Assembly (NCBI GenBank): GCA_016946835.1 | Contig: JACVTC010000005.1 | Span: 1,105,001 to 1,169,000 of the forward strand | Direction of reading: 5' to 3' | DNA from: Neocallimastix lanati (nom. inval.) | Lineage: Eukaryota; Neocallimastigomycota; Neocallimastigomycetes; Neocallimastigales; Neocallimastigaceae | Length of the DNA stretch: 64,000 nt | Shown here: piece after piece, positions 11,748 to 24,205 of the stretch | How positions within the stretch are numbered: position 1 is the first letter of the stretch | Layout of the letters: the number at the start of each line of letters is the position of its first letter | Notes under the pieces: model-generated | Seen by the model: the letters and a program-made list of their open reading frames with translations, nothing else | The model's database searches: none | Told to the model about the DNA's origin: nothing | Made by a program: the position numbers and the translations under genes

Positions 11748-14160
11748 TTTATTTTTCTTTTAAATATTACTTTTCTTTTTTCTTTTTTTTGTGTTTTTTT
11801 TTTTAACAAATAATTTATAAATTATGTTGTGATATTTATTTTTTTCCTTTATTCTTCTTTGTAATTAAAATATTTTTTCTTCGTTTTGATATATATAGCA
11901 ATATTTTTAAATGTCGTATTATATTATATATTCTTTCTTTTTAATCTTTATGTCAATTAAAAAGAAAGAAAAGAAAATTAAATTAATTCTTTTGTATGAT
12001 ATTAATGTATTACTATTTACAAACTGAAAATTAAATTTGGTAAGGTTTCAAAGTAAATTTATTTAAAAAATCTACTTTTTAAATAATAAAAAAGAGATTA
12101 TTCAATAATTTTCCTTTTTTTTTTAATTATTTAAACCTATATAGATTACAATTTAATAATTATACAATTAACATTTACTATAAACAAACTTTAAGTAAAA
12201 AAAAAAAAAAAAAATGTTATTTTTGTTTTTATATATAATAATAAAAATTTAATAAGTAATATTAATATAATAAAAAATTAGTATTGTTTAGTTAAATATA
12301 TAATAGAATAAATAATATAATTTATATGAATTTTAATAAATATTAATTTATAATAACAAACATTTTCCATTCAATTTAATAAATAATAAAAATAATAAAA
12401 TTTTAATTTTTATTTTCATATTTGAATTATACTATTAATATCAGTTATAGCTATTAACTATAATAATTATAATATAAAATAGAATAAAAAAAAAATATAT
12501 ATATATATATAATAAAATGAATTATATGTTAAGATAATGGAATTTATTATTTAATAATAATATTTATTAATATTTATTAAATAAATAGTATTTGCGGCAT
12601 TCTTTTTTTTTTTTTTTTACCTTTTTTTTTTTTTATCTTTTTTTTTTTTTTTTTCACTTTGTGTTTATTTTAATAAAAATAATATATTATATATTATTAT
12701 ATTAAGTTTATATTAAATTAATTATATTCAGGATATATAATTAAAATAAAAAAGTTTAATTTTCTTTTAATATAATTATAATAGTTAATTTAGAAGATGT
12801 TATATATATAAAAAAATGTATTTAATATATATGATAGTATTAAAGTTCCTTTTGATTAAATAATAATATATTACAAAATACATTTCAAAAACTTTAATAT
12901 ATATAAAAATTATTTGTTTAAATGGAGATGATCATTTATATTTTTGGATTAAATTTTTCATTTTTGTAATAATTTTTTATTATTATATTTAAATCCTTTT
13001 TTTATTATTATTATTATAATGATAATTAATATAATAATATAATTACTATTTTTATTATTATTTGCATTATTTTACTATATTTAACGAAAAAATATATTTA
13101 TATTAAGTTTATATTTTAATTAAATTATCATATAAACATATAATATAATATAAATTAATAAAAAAGTAAAAATATAATCATATTTAACAACTAATTTTTT
13201 ATACTATTTTGGAAAATATTTAATTAATTTCATATTTTGTCAAATTAAAATAGAATATTAAAAATTTAAATGATATTCATTCATTTAGTGTTATATTATT
13301 AATTATAGTTAACTATATATAAAAAAATAATATATTTTTAATGTTACAATATATTATAATTAATTATCTTAAAATATTAACGGTAATACTTAATAATAGA
13401 TTTTTAATATATTGTGTAATGCAACTTTATTTTTTTAATAAATTTTAAAGTTTTATACCATGATAAGTAAAATATTTCAAAAAAAAAAATAATTTTTTTT
13501 TTTTTTGGTTGAGTCTATCTTATTTTTTTTTTTTTATATATTTTACTTTTAATAAAGAACTTTAAAAAATAGGATAAACAATAATTAAAATAAAAACGTT
13601 GAAAAAAAAAATAAGGTAAAAATTAATGTTAACTTTTAAATAAAATAATAATATTTTTATATTAATTCTAAAAAAATAAATAAAAATAAATAAAAATAAA
13701 AATAAATAAAAATAAAAATAAATAAAAATAAAAATGAAAATGAAAATAAATTTTTGATGTGTTTTTATTTGAACTTCATTAAAATTTTAGAATATAACAA
13801 ATTATAATATGCAATTAAAACAATGCCGCAAATAAGATAGTTTAATAAACATCTTTTAATAAATTTAATAATAAATGTTATTTATTCATTAAATTTATTT
13901 TAATGATTACTTTCTTTTTTATGGGTAATTTTATTATAAAATTTTAAAAATTTAAGGATTACTAGAATTATTATTTAAAAATATATAAATTCTTTTTCTT
14001 TTTTTTTTTTTTTATTCAAATATAAATTTATAATATATTTATTATTCGTTAAATTTAAATTTTATGATTTAATTGAATTATTAAATAATTTATTAGTATT
14101 AATTAAATCCTTATAATATTATTATTAATTAATATCAATAGTATTATTTAATTATTAATT
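11748..14160. other. A/T-rich intergenic region, no gene seen
   Basis: The left part is the promoter side of the phosphatase-like gene. The rest is irregular A/T sequence with clustered poly(T) runs at about 12603-12655 and (AAATA)n at 13675-13735. I see no open frame with coding character on either strand. Confidence 0.45.
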
Positions 14161-14182
14161 AATACGCCATTTCTTTAAATAT

Positions 14183-14310
14183 TATTTCATTATTAGAATA
14201 TTATTTCATTATTAGAATATTTCATTATTAGAATATTATTTCATTATTAGAATATTTCATTATTAGAATATTATTTCATTATTAGAATATTATTTCATTA
14301 TTAAAATATT
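14183..14310. repeat. A/T minisatellite, about 19-bp unit
   Basis: Repeated copies of attatttcattattagaat, with a shorter 14-bp variant interspersed, give about seven units. Confidence 0.8.
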
Positions 14311-14337
14311 ATTTGATATATATAAAGTTTATAATTA

Positions 14338-14690
14338 TTACTTATTATTTATTATTTATTATTTATTATTTATTATTTATTATTTATTATTTATTTATTA
14401 TTTATTTATTATTTATTTAATATTTATTTATTATTTATTTAATATTTATTTATTATTTATTTATTATTTATTTATTATTTATTTATTATTTATTTATTAT
14501 TTATTTATTATTTATTTATTATTTATTTATTATTTATTTATTATTTATTTATTATTTATTTATTATTTATTTATTATTTATTTATTATTTATTTATTATT
14601 TATTTATTATGTATTTATTTATTACTTATTATTTATTTATTTATTACTTATTATTTATTTATTTATTACTTATTATTTATTATTTATTAG
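14338..14690. repeat. A/T minisatellite with 7-, 11- and about 22-bp units
   Basis: The array begins with about eight copies of a 7-bp unit (ttattta). It changes to an 11-bp unit (tttatttatta) for more than 200 bp and ends with longer units containing cttatta. The change of period within one array suggests growth from a common seed by slippage and unequal exchange. Confidence 0.85.
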
Positions 14691-15168
14691 TTTGTATTAT
14701 ATTTTAATTAAGTGTAAAAGGGAATTATCATTCAAATTTTAGATATATTGATATATAAATAAAAATGATAATATAGTTAATTAATAAATAATGACTTATC
14801 ATAAATATTATACTAATAATTAATAATTATTGTTATATATAAAGATAAGGACATAATTATTTTGAGTTTTTTTAATATTTTTAACATTTTTATAAGATTA
14901 AAGTGATCTTATAGTTAAGCTTAACCCTTTATTTTCTTATAATAATATTAACTAAAAATTATTAATTTTTTTTTTTTTATTTTATCTTAATTTTTAGTTA
15001 TTATAATTTAACTTATTTCAATCATTTTAATGAACTATTAATAATTGCATATATTTTTAAATATAATCATTTTTTAAGTAATATTTTCAATTTAAAATAA
15101 AAGTATTGTTTTATTATTTTATCATGTATTACATTACATTCTATTTTATTATTTATTTATTTTTAAAT
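14691..15168. other. A/T-rich spacer, no gene seen
   Basis: Irregular A/T-rich sequence between the minisatellite and the LINE-like fragment. No coding signal or RNA gene is visible. Confidence 0.4.
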
Positions 15169-15521
15169 TGGGATTAACAAGAGGGGAGGAATAATAGGGC
15201 ATCCAGTCTCTCATTAAATGTATCAGACATTATTGGGTTCTTTCTCAATAAATAGCTAATATGAAAAATATTTTCTCTATACCCTAATTTATACAACAAG
15301 CTTCTTTTTTCCAGTGATCTCTTGAACCATCATTGAGGGAGGAACAACTACACGAATCCTCTCATAGATTAAGTGCTCTCTCTACACTATAGCAATTATA
15401 TTAGTCAAGTAAAAGGAACACTTACTATGGTGAGCGAGCACCAACTTCATTTATAAGGAAAAACATCCTGGGAAGATGAAAATTGCTTCATATAAATTAG
15501 AGAGGAGAATCATGATATATG
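15169..15521 (-). mobile_element. LINE-like fragment, family A copy 2
   Basis: This is the inverted homologue of 1-385. Read on the minus strand it runs from aatttatatgaagcaatttt to gtctgatacattta and ctcccctcttgttaatccc, ending in an A-rich tract at 15130-15168. A coding-like stretch FKRSLEKRSLLYKLGYRE (minus) aligns with FKRSLKRIPLYKTVYRE in copy 1, so the family derives from a protein-coding element. Divergence from copy 1 shows it is an old insertion. Confidence 0.55.
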
Positions 15522-16848
15522 AATTATGAATTAAAAATTATGAAACATAAATTTAGAATTAAAAGGAATCTGATATATAGAATAATTTTTTTATGATAAA
15601 TAATTTATATATAGTTTAGTTAATAGTTAGGAATATTATTTTTAAAATGTAATTCTTTATATTATATTATTAATAAAAAATATTTTCACAAAATACATTT
15701 ATTATAGTCTTTTTTTTTTTTTTTATTATTATTATTAAACTAATGTACTAGTTATACTATTGTTTGTTTTTCCTTCGAACTTGAGCATTATATTTCACAA
15801 TTTGATATAATAATATTTATTAGTTGAATATGATAAATAACATTTACTCCATTAATGCTCATATTTTTATGAAAACTACCTAATCTTAAATTACAAATAT
15901 GTAAATGATAAAAAAAATTATCATAGTACAACTTATTACATAAAATATATTTCACAATCATTAAAGTTGTTATCTTATTAAATATATTTTAAGTAATTTA
16001 ACCAATTAAAGAAAAATTAGTTATGATATAGTTATTTCCTTTTTTTTTTTTTTTTTTTTATTTATTTATTAGAAAATTTATATATTTAGATATAAAAAAC
16101 TTTTAATAATAATATTTAGTTTTATTTTAATATTTTATAAAATTTGCTCCTAATATAACTTTAATAAAAATAACAAGTTGTATCAAGAGCAAAGTTTAAT
16201 ATTTTTTATTAATTAAATAACATGAATTTTTTAATTATATATTCATAAATTTCAATAGAAATGAGAGTTATTATTTTTTTTTTTTTATTTCTATTTTATT
16301 GATCATTAGATCATTCAGAAGAAAATGAAAAAAAAAGTGAGTTCAAAACATTTTTACTTTATTAAATATGAAAAAAAAATAAAAAAAAAAAATAATAATA
16401 TAATATAATATAATATGCTTAAAATTTATTTTTGATAGAATAAAAATATGTGGATTGTTAAAAAATTTAAAACGTGTAATCCAATTAAAAAAAATATATA
16501 AATAAATACTGGTGATTTGGTAAATGAGTAGTTTAACTAAACATAAAAAAAAAAAAAAATGAAGAAAAAATAATTATTTTTATTATTTATTAAAATTTAA
16601 TAATAACTATATTTTTTTAAAAATTATTTTTTTATGGGATAAAAAATAGTAGAAACAGGTATAAACCTTTTTTTTTCGTTTTTTTTTTTTTTTTTTTTGC
16701 TTTTGGTTATATATTTTGGAGAAAATAAAAAACTCAGTCTGTTTTTTTATTTTTAATTTACTATAAAATTATTTTAAAACAAAGATTTTATTACAAACTT
16801 TAATTATTATTGAATATAATTTTTAAATAAGATAAATAAGATTTAAGA

Positions 16849-16884
<36 letters not shown>

Positions 16885-17159
16885 CAATTTGAAAAATTTT
16901 GTACTACATTTAAAATATAATATTATTTAATATATTATTTCTGTATTTCTGTAATATCAAAATTGTTTCAAACTGAAAAAATAATAAATAAATAGATAAA
17001 TAGATATAAATAAATAAATAAACAAATAAATTTTATAACTTATTATTCTAATTTATAATATATTATATAATAAAGAATTAATTTTGTATAAATTACATAA
17101 CTTTTATATCTTTAAAACATTAATTAATAATACTTTTTTTTATATTTAAAGCTAATTTC
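15522..17159. other. A/T-rich region, no gene seen
   Basis: The stretch contains poly(T) or poly(A) runs at about 15711-15723, 16041-16059, 16677-16698 and 16851-16883 (a T run facing an A run that could form a hairpin). No frame with coding character is visible. Confidence 0.45.
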
Positions 17160-17656
17160 ACACATATTTTACAAATTATAGCATTCCCTCTTAAACCTAG
17201 GGATTATATGCAGTATTTTAAAATTGTAATAGTAGTTATTATGTCAAAATTTTATATTTATAAATTGACATAATGATAACTACTATTACAATTTTTAAAT
17301 AAGTTTATTCTTGGATTTATTTATATCTAAACACAGTTAAACATCTAATTATATTTTCATTTCCATAGCGTTCTACAACCAATATCTGTATCATACTTAA
17401 TTAAATAATTTACCAGATTATCAATTCCTTTTTAGAATGTGTAAGGTATAATGATGTTTCACCTTATATATATATATATTTGTATCATTTTTAATTAACT
17501 ATTTAACAGTATTTCTAATTACTACCCTATATATATATATATATATTTTAATTCCATCTTATTATTTATTAGTAAATTATTATTAACTAAATTAAATAAA
17601 AATTTTTTCTAAATTTTTATTTCCACCTTTAATAACAAATGTTAATTATGTACCAC

Positions 17657-17687
<31 letters not shown>

Positions 17688-17773
17688 TTATATTTATATT
17701 AGCATCGTGTTTAACTAATCATTTTTACTATATTTTTATTTCTATTAGGACAAGAATAAAATAACGATGCTTC

Positions 17774-17807
<34 letters not shown>

Positions 17808-17840
17808 CTTTATTATATCTAGGCAAACTTCAATTATATT
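17160..17840 (-). pseudogene. Decayed ankyrin-repeat pseudogene
   Basis: The minus strand carries broken ankyrin-like pieces in several frames: GEASLFYSCPNRNKNIVKM (about 17722-17780), LIKNDTNI followed by a TA run and then GETSLYLTHSKKE (about 17420-17510), and IIYLSMI / ERYGNENIIRCLT. The pattern G-x-T/A-S-L, then I-V-K, then a D-x-N-I loop is that of ankyrin repeats in this genome. At the junctions between repeats, where intact genes read D-x-N-I-N, three separate (TA)n runs have expanded (17466-17480, 17528-17547, 17658-17692). Stops and shifts make translation impossible. It is probably a relic of a host ankyrin gene like those at 47.5 and 59 kb. Confidence 0.6.
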
Positions 17841-18484
17841 AAACTCTTAACACAAGAAAAATGTTTTTAATATATAATAATTGTATTTATTTTAGTAAAC
17901 TTTAAAAACATTTTTATAAAAATGTTTATTAATTTATATTATATATATAATTTATATATTAATCCATTATTAAATTCTAATACTTAAAAATGTCTTTTAT
18001 TGTTTATTATTTTATATTTTATAAATCATTATTACAATTAAATATATTTTTAATTTTAATGAGATTTATTTATATTGTACTTTTTTTTTTTTTAAAATCT
18101 AATGATTTCTTTTTTTTTTTAGAATTTTTTTATAAATAAAAGTGCGAAATAAAAAAATAAAATAAAAAATAAAGAATTTTCAATCCCTTTTAAAAATTTC
18201 CCAATATATTTTTATCTTTTTTTTTTCTTTTTTTTTTTTTTAAGATATAAAATAGTATAGAATATATTTAACATAGATAATAGATTAGATAAGATAATAT
18301 TTTTAATTAATATACATTATAAAGTGTAATGATATTTTGATGGTTTGAAATATATTTATGATTTAATTTGATTTGAAATACTTCCTACTTTTGCTATTAT
18401 TATTATTATTATTATTATTTTATAAAAAAGATTGTGCTTATCCTTTTAATGGATATTTTTTTTTTTTTTTTTTTTTTTTTAATT
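17841..18484. other. A/T-rich 3' flank of the antiporter gene
   Basis: A poly(T) run of over 40 at 17779-17807 lies just outside; other runs occur at 18078-18094, 18218-18241 and 18459-18480. The 3' end of the antiporter transcript must lie here. No gene is visible. Confidence 0.45.
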
Positions 18485-21400
18485 TTACACATGAGCAAAT
18501 TCATCCTTTTCTTCATAAATATTATGATCACGTTGTACAGCTCTAAATACCATAATACTGGAGAGTACATCATTTTTCAATGCCATCAAGTTACCTCCTA
18601 ATTCACCTAATAGTATTTGTTGACGACGTTTAAATCCTTTAAGATCAGCATTATTAAATTTAGTCTCATCCGCATTATCAGATCCTGCATGTTGAGAATG
18701 GTTACTTATTGGAAGAGAAGTTTTGGATGGATTATTACCACGACGATAGAATAAACTAGATAATGGATTATTGGATGAAGTTTGAGAAGGATGAGGACTA
18801 GCTGAACTTTGAATGGTGTGTTGATTAGAATGAATTCCATTAATGAAGTTTTGAAGAATCGGTTGAATATTATGATTATGACGATAGGCACCCGTACGAC
18901 CTATTATAATTAAATCATGTTTACCATATTCAGTACATTTTTTAATAGCTAATTTTACTGGATCTGTTGTTTCAATTTCTTCATAGATAATATTATCCAT
19001 GGAATTAATATCTTTGATAATATTGGTAACTTCGTCTGGTAGAGTTGGAGGTTTATGATCATGGATTGAATTTGTTGAAAATGAAGATGAGGTAGATACT
19101 TGAGTTTTATTACTTTCATCATTAGAATCTTTATTTTGTTGTTGTTGTTGTTGTTGCTGTTGTTGCTGCTGCTGCTGTTGTTGTTGTTCTCTTAATTCAT
19201 TTTCCATTTCTTGATGGGAAATAGTGGTATAAAGAGTATCACGTGATTTAACCAATAAATCCGGTAGGATTCGTTTTGGTTTCTCTTCAGAGATATCATT
19301 TTCATCCATAATTTCATTTCCAACATCTTTAGGTTTACTTTTTTGTCTATCTTTCTTAAATAAGGTATTCTTTAATAAGTGTTCCTTTTTTGATCTTTTT
19401 TTAGTGATATTCAACTCTTCCTTATTTTCAATAATATCACAATGTACGGATTCCTTTTCTGATGAATGATAGGGATGTATATTATATTTTTTAGCATCTT
19501 CTTCATTATATTGACCAGTAATAAGAGCCTCCAATGTAATTTTCCCCTTTGCTGCAATATATTGATTGACATAGCCAATAAATTCATCATCCATTTTAGT
19601 TTCTTTGTCATCTGGAATCATATAAATCATATTACTAAAGTTTGATTTTTCTGATTTAAAAGAATTGAAAGTGGTTTGATTTAAGGTAGAATTGATGGTA
19701 TTTTGATTTTGATCTTCATTTAGTTGCATATCTAATTTTCGAATCCGTAAAATATGTACTTCAATTTCCTTTGAAGCCGAAAGTTTAATAACAAATTTTA
19801 GGGCCTCACGATCATCTGGACCTCCTATGAACGGAATGAAAACTTTAGGTTTTTCATCATCATATTCTATATTGGAATTAAGTTTGTTGTAATAGTTTCG
19901 CTTATTTAGTAGAGGATGTTCCTCATAGACCGATTCGTTGAAATGACCAAACCCATGATCAATGAAGGCGGCTACAGCAGATCGTTTAGTATTATTATAG
20001 ACATCCGCAATTAAATCTTTATGATGACCTGAGGACCACACTTCTAACCAACTTTCTAAAGTTCTTTGACGCGTTTCTAATTCCAATGGAACCCATGGTA
20101 AAATAACTAAATCAGCCTTAGAACGTCTAGCGGTCTGAATGATATAATCTGGATATTCAGTAATTTTTGCGGCTGCCAACTGCCAATTAATTGGAATCTT
20201 ATTTACAGAAATAGATTGAAAGAAACTGTAGATCGGATCTCGATGTAAAGTCCCTCCAGAATCTACCATCATCAGAAAAGTAGAAGTACGTTCATCTAAT
20301 TGGGTAAGACGCAAAGCAGTGATATTAAATTGAATTTGCATTTGACGTATTTCATGTTGATTATAGTAGGGATATATAATTTGTAAAATATTCAACATTG
20401 GGGAAACAAAATTAATGTTGAACAAGCACATCACTACATTATAGTCGTTCTTCATTTTCAATTCATCGCTCATTTGATGTTCGCGTATTTCATTTAATTT
20501 AGTTCCTTCTTCTTCTGATTTACCAATTTCAGAGAGAGCATTTTCTGGATGGTAGATAGCTGAAGCAGCGGGGGTTGTAATTAAGGTAGTAACAATAGCC
20601 ATGATAACCATAATAACAAAAACTCTTTCATCAATCACTCCAGCCTCACGACCAATATTTAGTACGATCAATTCTACAAGACCTTTAGTATTCATTAAGA
20701 TCCCTAGGGTAATGGATTCACGTGAAGTCAGTCCACAGAAACGAGCTGCGATGACACTGAAGAAAATTTTACCGAAGCAAGCCATAATGATCACAAAAAT
20801 AAGCATCACCCAAACCGACCATGAATTCAGAGCTGAAAGTTTAGTTTGTAAGCCAGAATATGCGAAATATAAGGGAACGAATAATATCGATATGATGTCT
20901 TCAATTTTTTCCGTTAATTTGATGGCAAAACCACTTTCATTTGGAATAATTAAACCGGTTAAAAAGGCCCCAAAAATAGAGTGAATACCGATAGCTTCAG
21001 TAAACCATGATGAAGCCAAAATTAAAGTAAAAGTAATGAAGACCATAAATACGTTTAAATCTTCACGAGTGGAAGAAAGTTGCATTAATTTCTTGAAAAC
21101 CCGTTTAACCGCTGTCATCATAAAAAAGGCGAAAGTCCCACCAATAATTAAAATATAGATACAAGTAATGGAGGAAGAACTGGAGTTGACAATACTAATT
21201 ACTAAAGCTAAGAAAACCCAAGAAGCGGCATCACCTACAGCGGCAGCAGAAATAGCCGTCATACCAACCTTTGTCATTAAGAGTTTTCTATCCGTAAGAA
21301 TACGAGCTAATACCGGAAAAGCAGTGATAGACATACTTACTCCAATGAAAAGCAGGAAGGAAGTGAACGGAACATCATCTGAAGAGAATTTATTATAGAG

Positions 21401-21643
21401 AAGAATACTGGTCACAATACTCAATAGGAATGGGAAAACAATACCGGTAGCACTAATAATTAATGATTCTTTCATATGAGTACTCATTAATTTAGTATCT
21501 AATTCTAAACCAACTAAAAACATAAAGAAGATTAAACCGAATTCTGAAAAAGCCTTTAAAACCGGCATGGATTCTTCTGGAAAAATATTATTAGTCCATG
21601 CTTGCCAATTACCCAAAACTTTATTCGTCATAATCATTTATAG

Positions 21644-21685
<42 letters not shown>

Positions 21686-22323
21686 GTATTATTATAATAT
21701 TTATAATATTTTATATTATATTTTGATATATAATATATAATATATATTATTTAATTTTGTATTTAAAATATTATTTTTTTTTTAAAAAAAAATTATAACT
21801 TTTAGTTTTTTCTTTTTAAAAAAAATTATTTTAATATTTTGAATTTATATATCATATATATATATATATATCATTATTTTAAATTTTTTTTTTTTTTTTT
21901 TTGTACTGATTTACCTGACGGTCCCAGTACAATACCAGTTAATACTTCTGCAATTACTCTGTGTTATTAAACCAAAAAAAAAAATTTAATATAAATTAAC
22001 AATAAAAGTTTTATTAATACGAATATGATGAAATATAATAAATATAATGAATATAATGAATTTATATATTAAAATTTATATATATTAATATTATGTATTA
22101 AATGTACCTAGGCTGTTTCAATCGAACCAGTATAACACTAAGTAAACGTGTCATTATAATGACGACTAAAATCTATTATAAAATAAATTTTTATTAATGA
22201 CTATGAAGTGTAAAAGAGAAGTACTTCTTTTTATTTAATACTTACTTGAACCATAAGTAAAGATATGGCATTTTCTGGTTTAATTGGGTTTTCCCCAGCG
22301 AATAGACCTCCAGATCCAGTCAT
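18485..22323 (-). CDS. KHA1/CHX-type monovalent cation/H+ antiporter (CPA2 family)
   Basis: Four exons on the minus strand: 22246-22323, 22108-22172, 21915-21958, 18485-21618, giving about 1106 aa. The three small exons encode the start (MTGSGGLFAGENPIKP) and the first membrane helix plus the family signature QPRVIAEVLTGIVLGPSG, which joins in frame to VLGNWQAWTNNIFPEES. The membrane core (to residue about 430) has the helices typical of CPA2 exchangers, including FLVGLELD and GAFLTGLIIP. A long cytosolic C-terminus follows with universal-stress-protein-like blocks (VFIPFIGGPDDREALKF, DLIIIGRTG), as in yeast Kha1 and plant CHX proteins, and a polyglutamine run of about 17 at residues 871-888. 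The role is K+ or Na+/H+ exchange, probably in an endomembrane. The acceptor of exon 4 (AAAG) is weak, but it is the only one that keeps the frame. Confidence 0.92.
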
Positions 22324-22831
22324 TTTTAACTTTTTTTTTTTTTTTTTAATTTTATATTATTTATTATTTTATTATTTATTATTTCTAATTTTTTTTTTTT
22401 TTTTTTTTTTATTTATTTTTTATTTTTATTTTTTTATTTTATTTTTTTTTTTTTTGGTAAAATTAGTTATTTTTTTTTTTTTTTTGTATTTTTTAATTTT
22501 TATTCTTATTTTAATAATATATAATTATATGTTTCAAATAGTCATTTAATAATTTGTAATATATAATAATATAATATAAATAAGAATATATAAATAAATT
22601 TTAATAAAAAATATTAATTATTTTAAAAATTTTTTTAATTATATATACATATTTTATATATTTTTGTTTAATTAAAAATAAAACGAAGATCAATAATAAA
22701 ATTTTTAGTTTTATTTTAATCAAATTTTTATATTTATATATTTGTTCATATTTTTTTTTTTTATTGATTTATTATATTTGGATAATCCTTATTACTTTCA
22801 ATTACTAAATTCTTTTATTTAATAATTAATA

Positions 22832-22863
<32 letters not shown>

Positions 22864-23940
22864 CTTATATATAAATTATATTATTTTTTTTTTCTAGTAT
22901 CCATATATATCGACTATTTTTATTTATTCATTTATTTATTCTTGATTTATATATATATATTTACAATAAATATGCTAATAATGTTTGAATTCTGGTTAAG
23001 TGAATTCCAAATGAATTGAACTAATTTATTATATTTATCTTTAAATAGTTTGAAATGTTATTTTAACAAAATAATAAATTATTAATTAATAATTTTTCAA
23101 ATTGAATTCTGTTAATTGTAAATTACTTTTTTTTTTTTAAGTATTTAAATATTTTTTTAATTACTATTTAAAAATCCAAACTTTCTAATGTTTTCAAAAT
23201 ATTTTAAATATTCTTTATATATATATATATATTGTATCCAATTTAAATTACTTTATAATAAAAAATATTTTTATAATTGTGTATTTACTTTTATTAAATT
23301 CTCATATTTATTTTGTAATTATTTTGTTACTCATTTAATTAAGAAATTCCTCTTATAATAAAAAAAACTTAAAAAAAAAAGGTTATTTAAATAGTTTTAT
23401 TATTTAAAAAATGTTTATTATATATTAAATAATGTTTTCACTACTCAAAAAGTTATAGTGTGTACAAAAGAAAAAATTTTTATTATATAGTATTATAATA
23501 TAATTATTTATGAATTTTTTCTTACTGTTAAATTTATAGTTTCCTTCAAAACTATCTATAAATTATATCTAAATATACATGAAGTTCAAACCAACAGTAC
23601 AAATATTATAAATATGTATATAAAAGTGATAAAAATTTTTCAAAACTAAAAGGAATTAAAGGGTATTTATATTTTATTTTTTATTATTATTTTTTTTTTT
23701 TCATTTTATTAAAAAGAAGTCATAAAATCTATAATAATCAATTCTAATAATTTATTAAGATTATTAAATTTTTTTTTTTTTTTTTTTTTTTTGTAATTTT
23801 TAATTTTTCTATTTTATTTTATTTTTTTATTTTATTTTTTATTTTTTATTTTATTTTAAATTTAATTTTTAATATTTTCTTTATAAAAAAGTATGATTGT
23901 ACTTTTTTAAAAAGTGTTAACTTAAATTCATATATAAATA
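22324..23940. other. A/T-rich intergenic region upstream of the antiporter
   Basis: Promoter side of the antiporter gene. It has dense poly(T) runs at 22333-22347, 22389-22410, 22443-22455 and 22839-22858. The long T-rich open frame at 22265-22549 is only homopolymer. No gene is visible. Confidence 0.45.
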
Positions 23941-23945
23941 GAATA

Positions 23946-24119
23946 TTAAATGTATTTCAGAATAATCAGAATAATTATAATGATACTGCTATGGAATATT
24001 TATTATTAAATATTTTAAATTTTAATGATTCAATTGATTTTTATATATTATTAAAAGAACTTAATCATATTTTATTATACTGTACCATATATTATCAATA
24101 TATAAAATTTTTATCTTTA

Positions 24120-24172
<53 letters not shown>

Positions 24173-24205
24173 TGTATCAAATTATATTGATAATGTAAAA
24201 AACTA
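23946..24205 (+). other. Orphan open frame, possible exon or relic
   Basis: After a good acceptor-like sequence (tatttcag at 23953-23960) the + frame reads NNQNNYNDTAMEYLLLNI, FNDSIDFYILLKELNHIL and IYYQYIKFLSLK before a run of more than 40 T (24126-24169). The composition is more protein-like than its surroundings, with Asp/Glu and varied codons. I recognise no family, and no partner exon or donor is visible. It may be a decayed gene piece. Confidence 0.2.

Noticed and set aside
22265-22549. 94-residue plus-strand open frame
   Set aside because: It is poly-Phe/Leu from T runs and overlaps exon 1 of the antiporter on the other strand.
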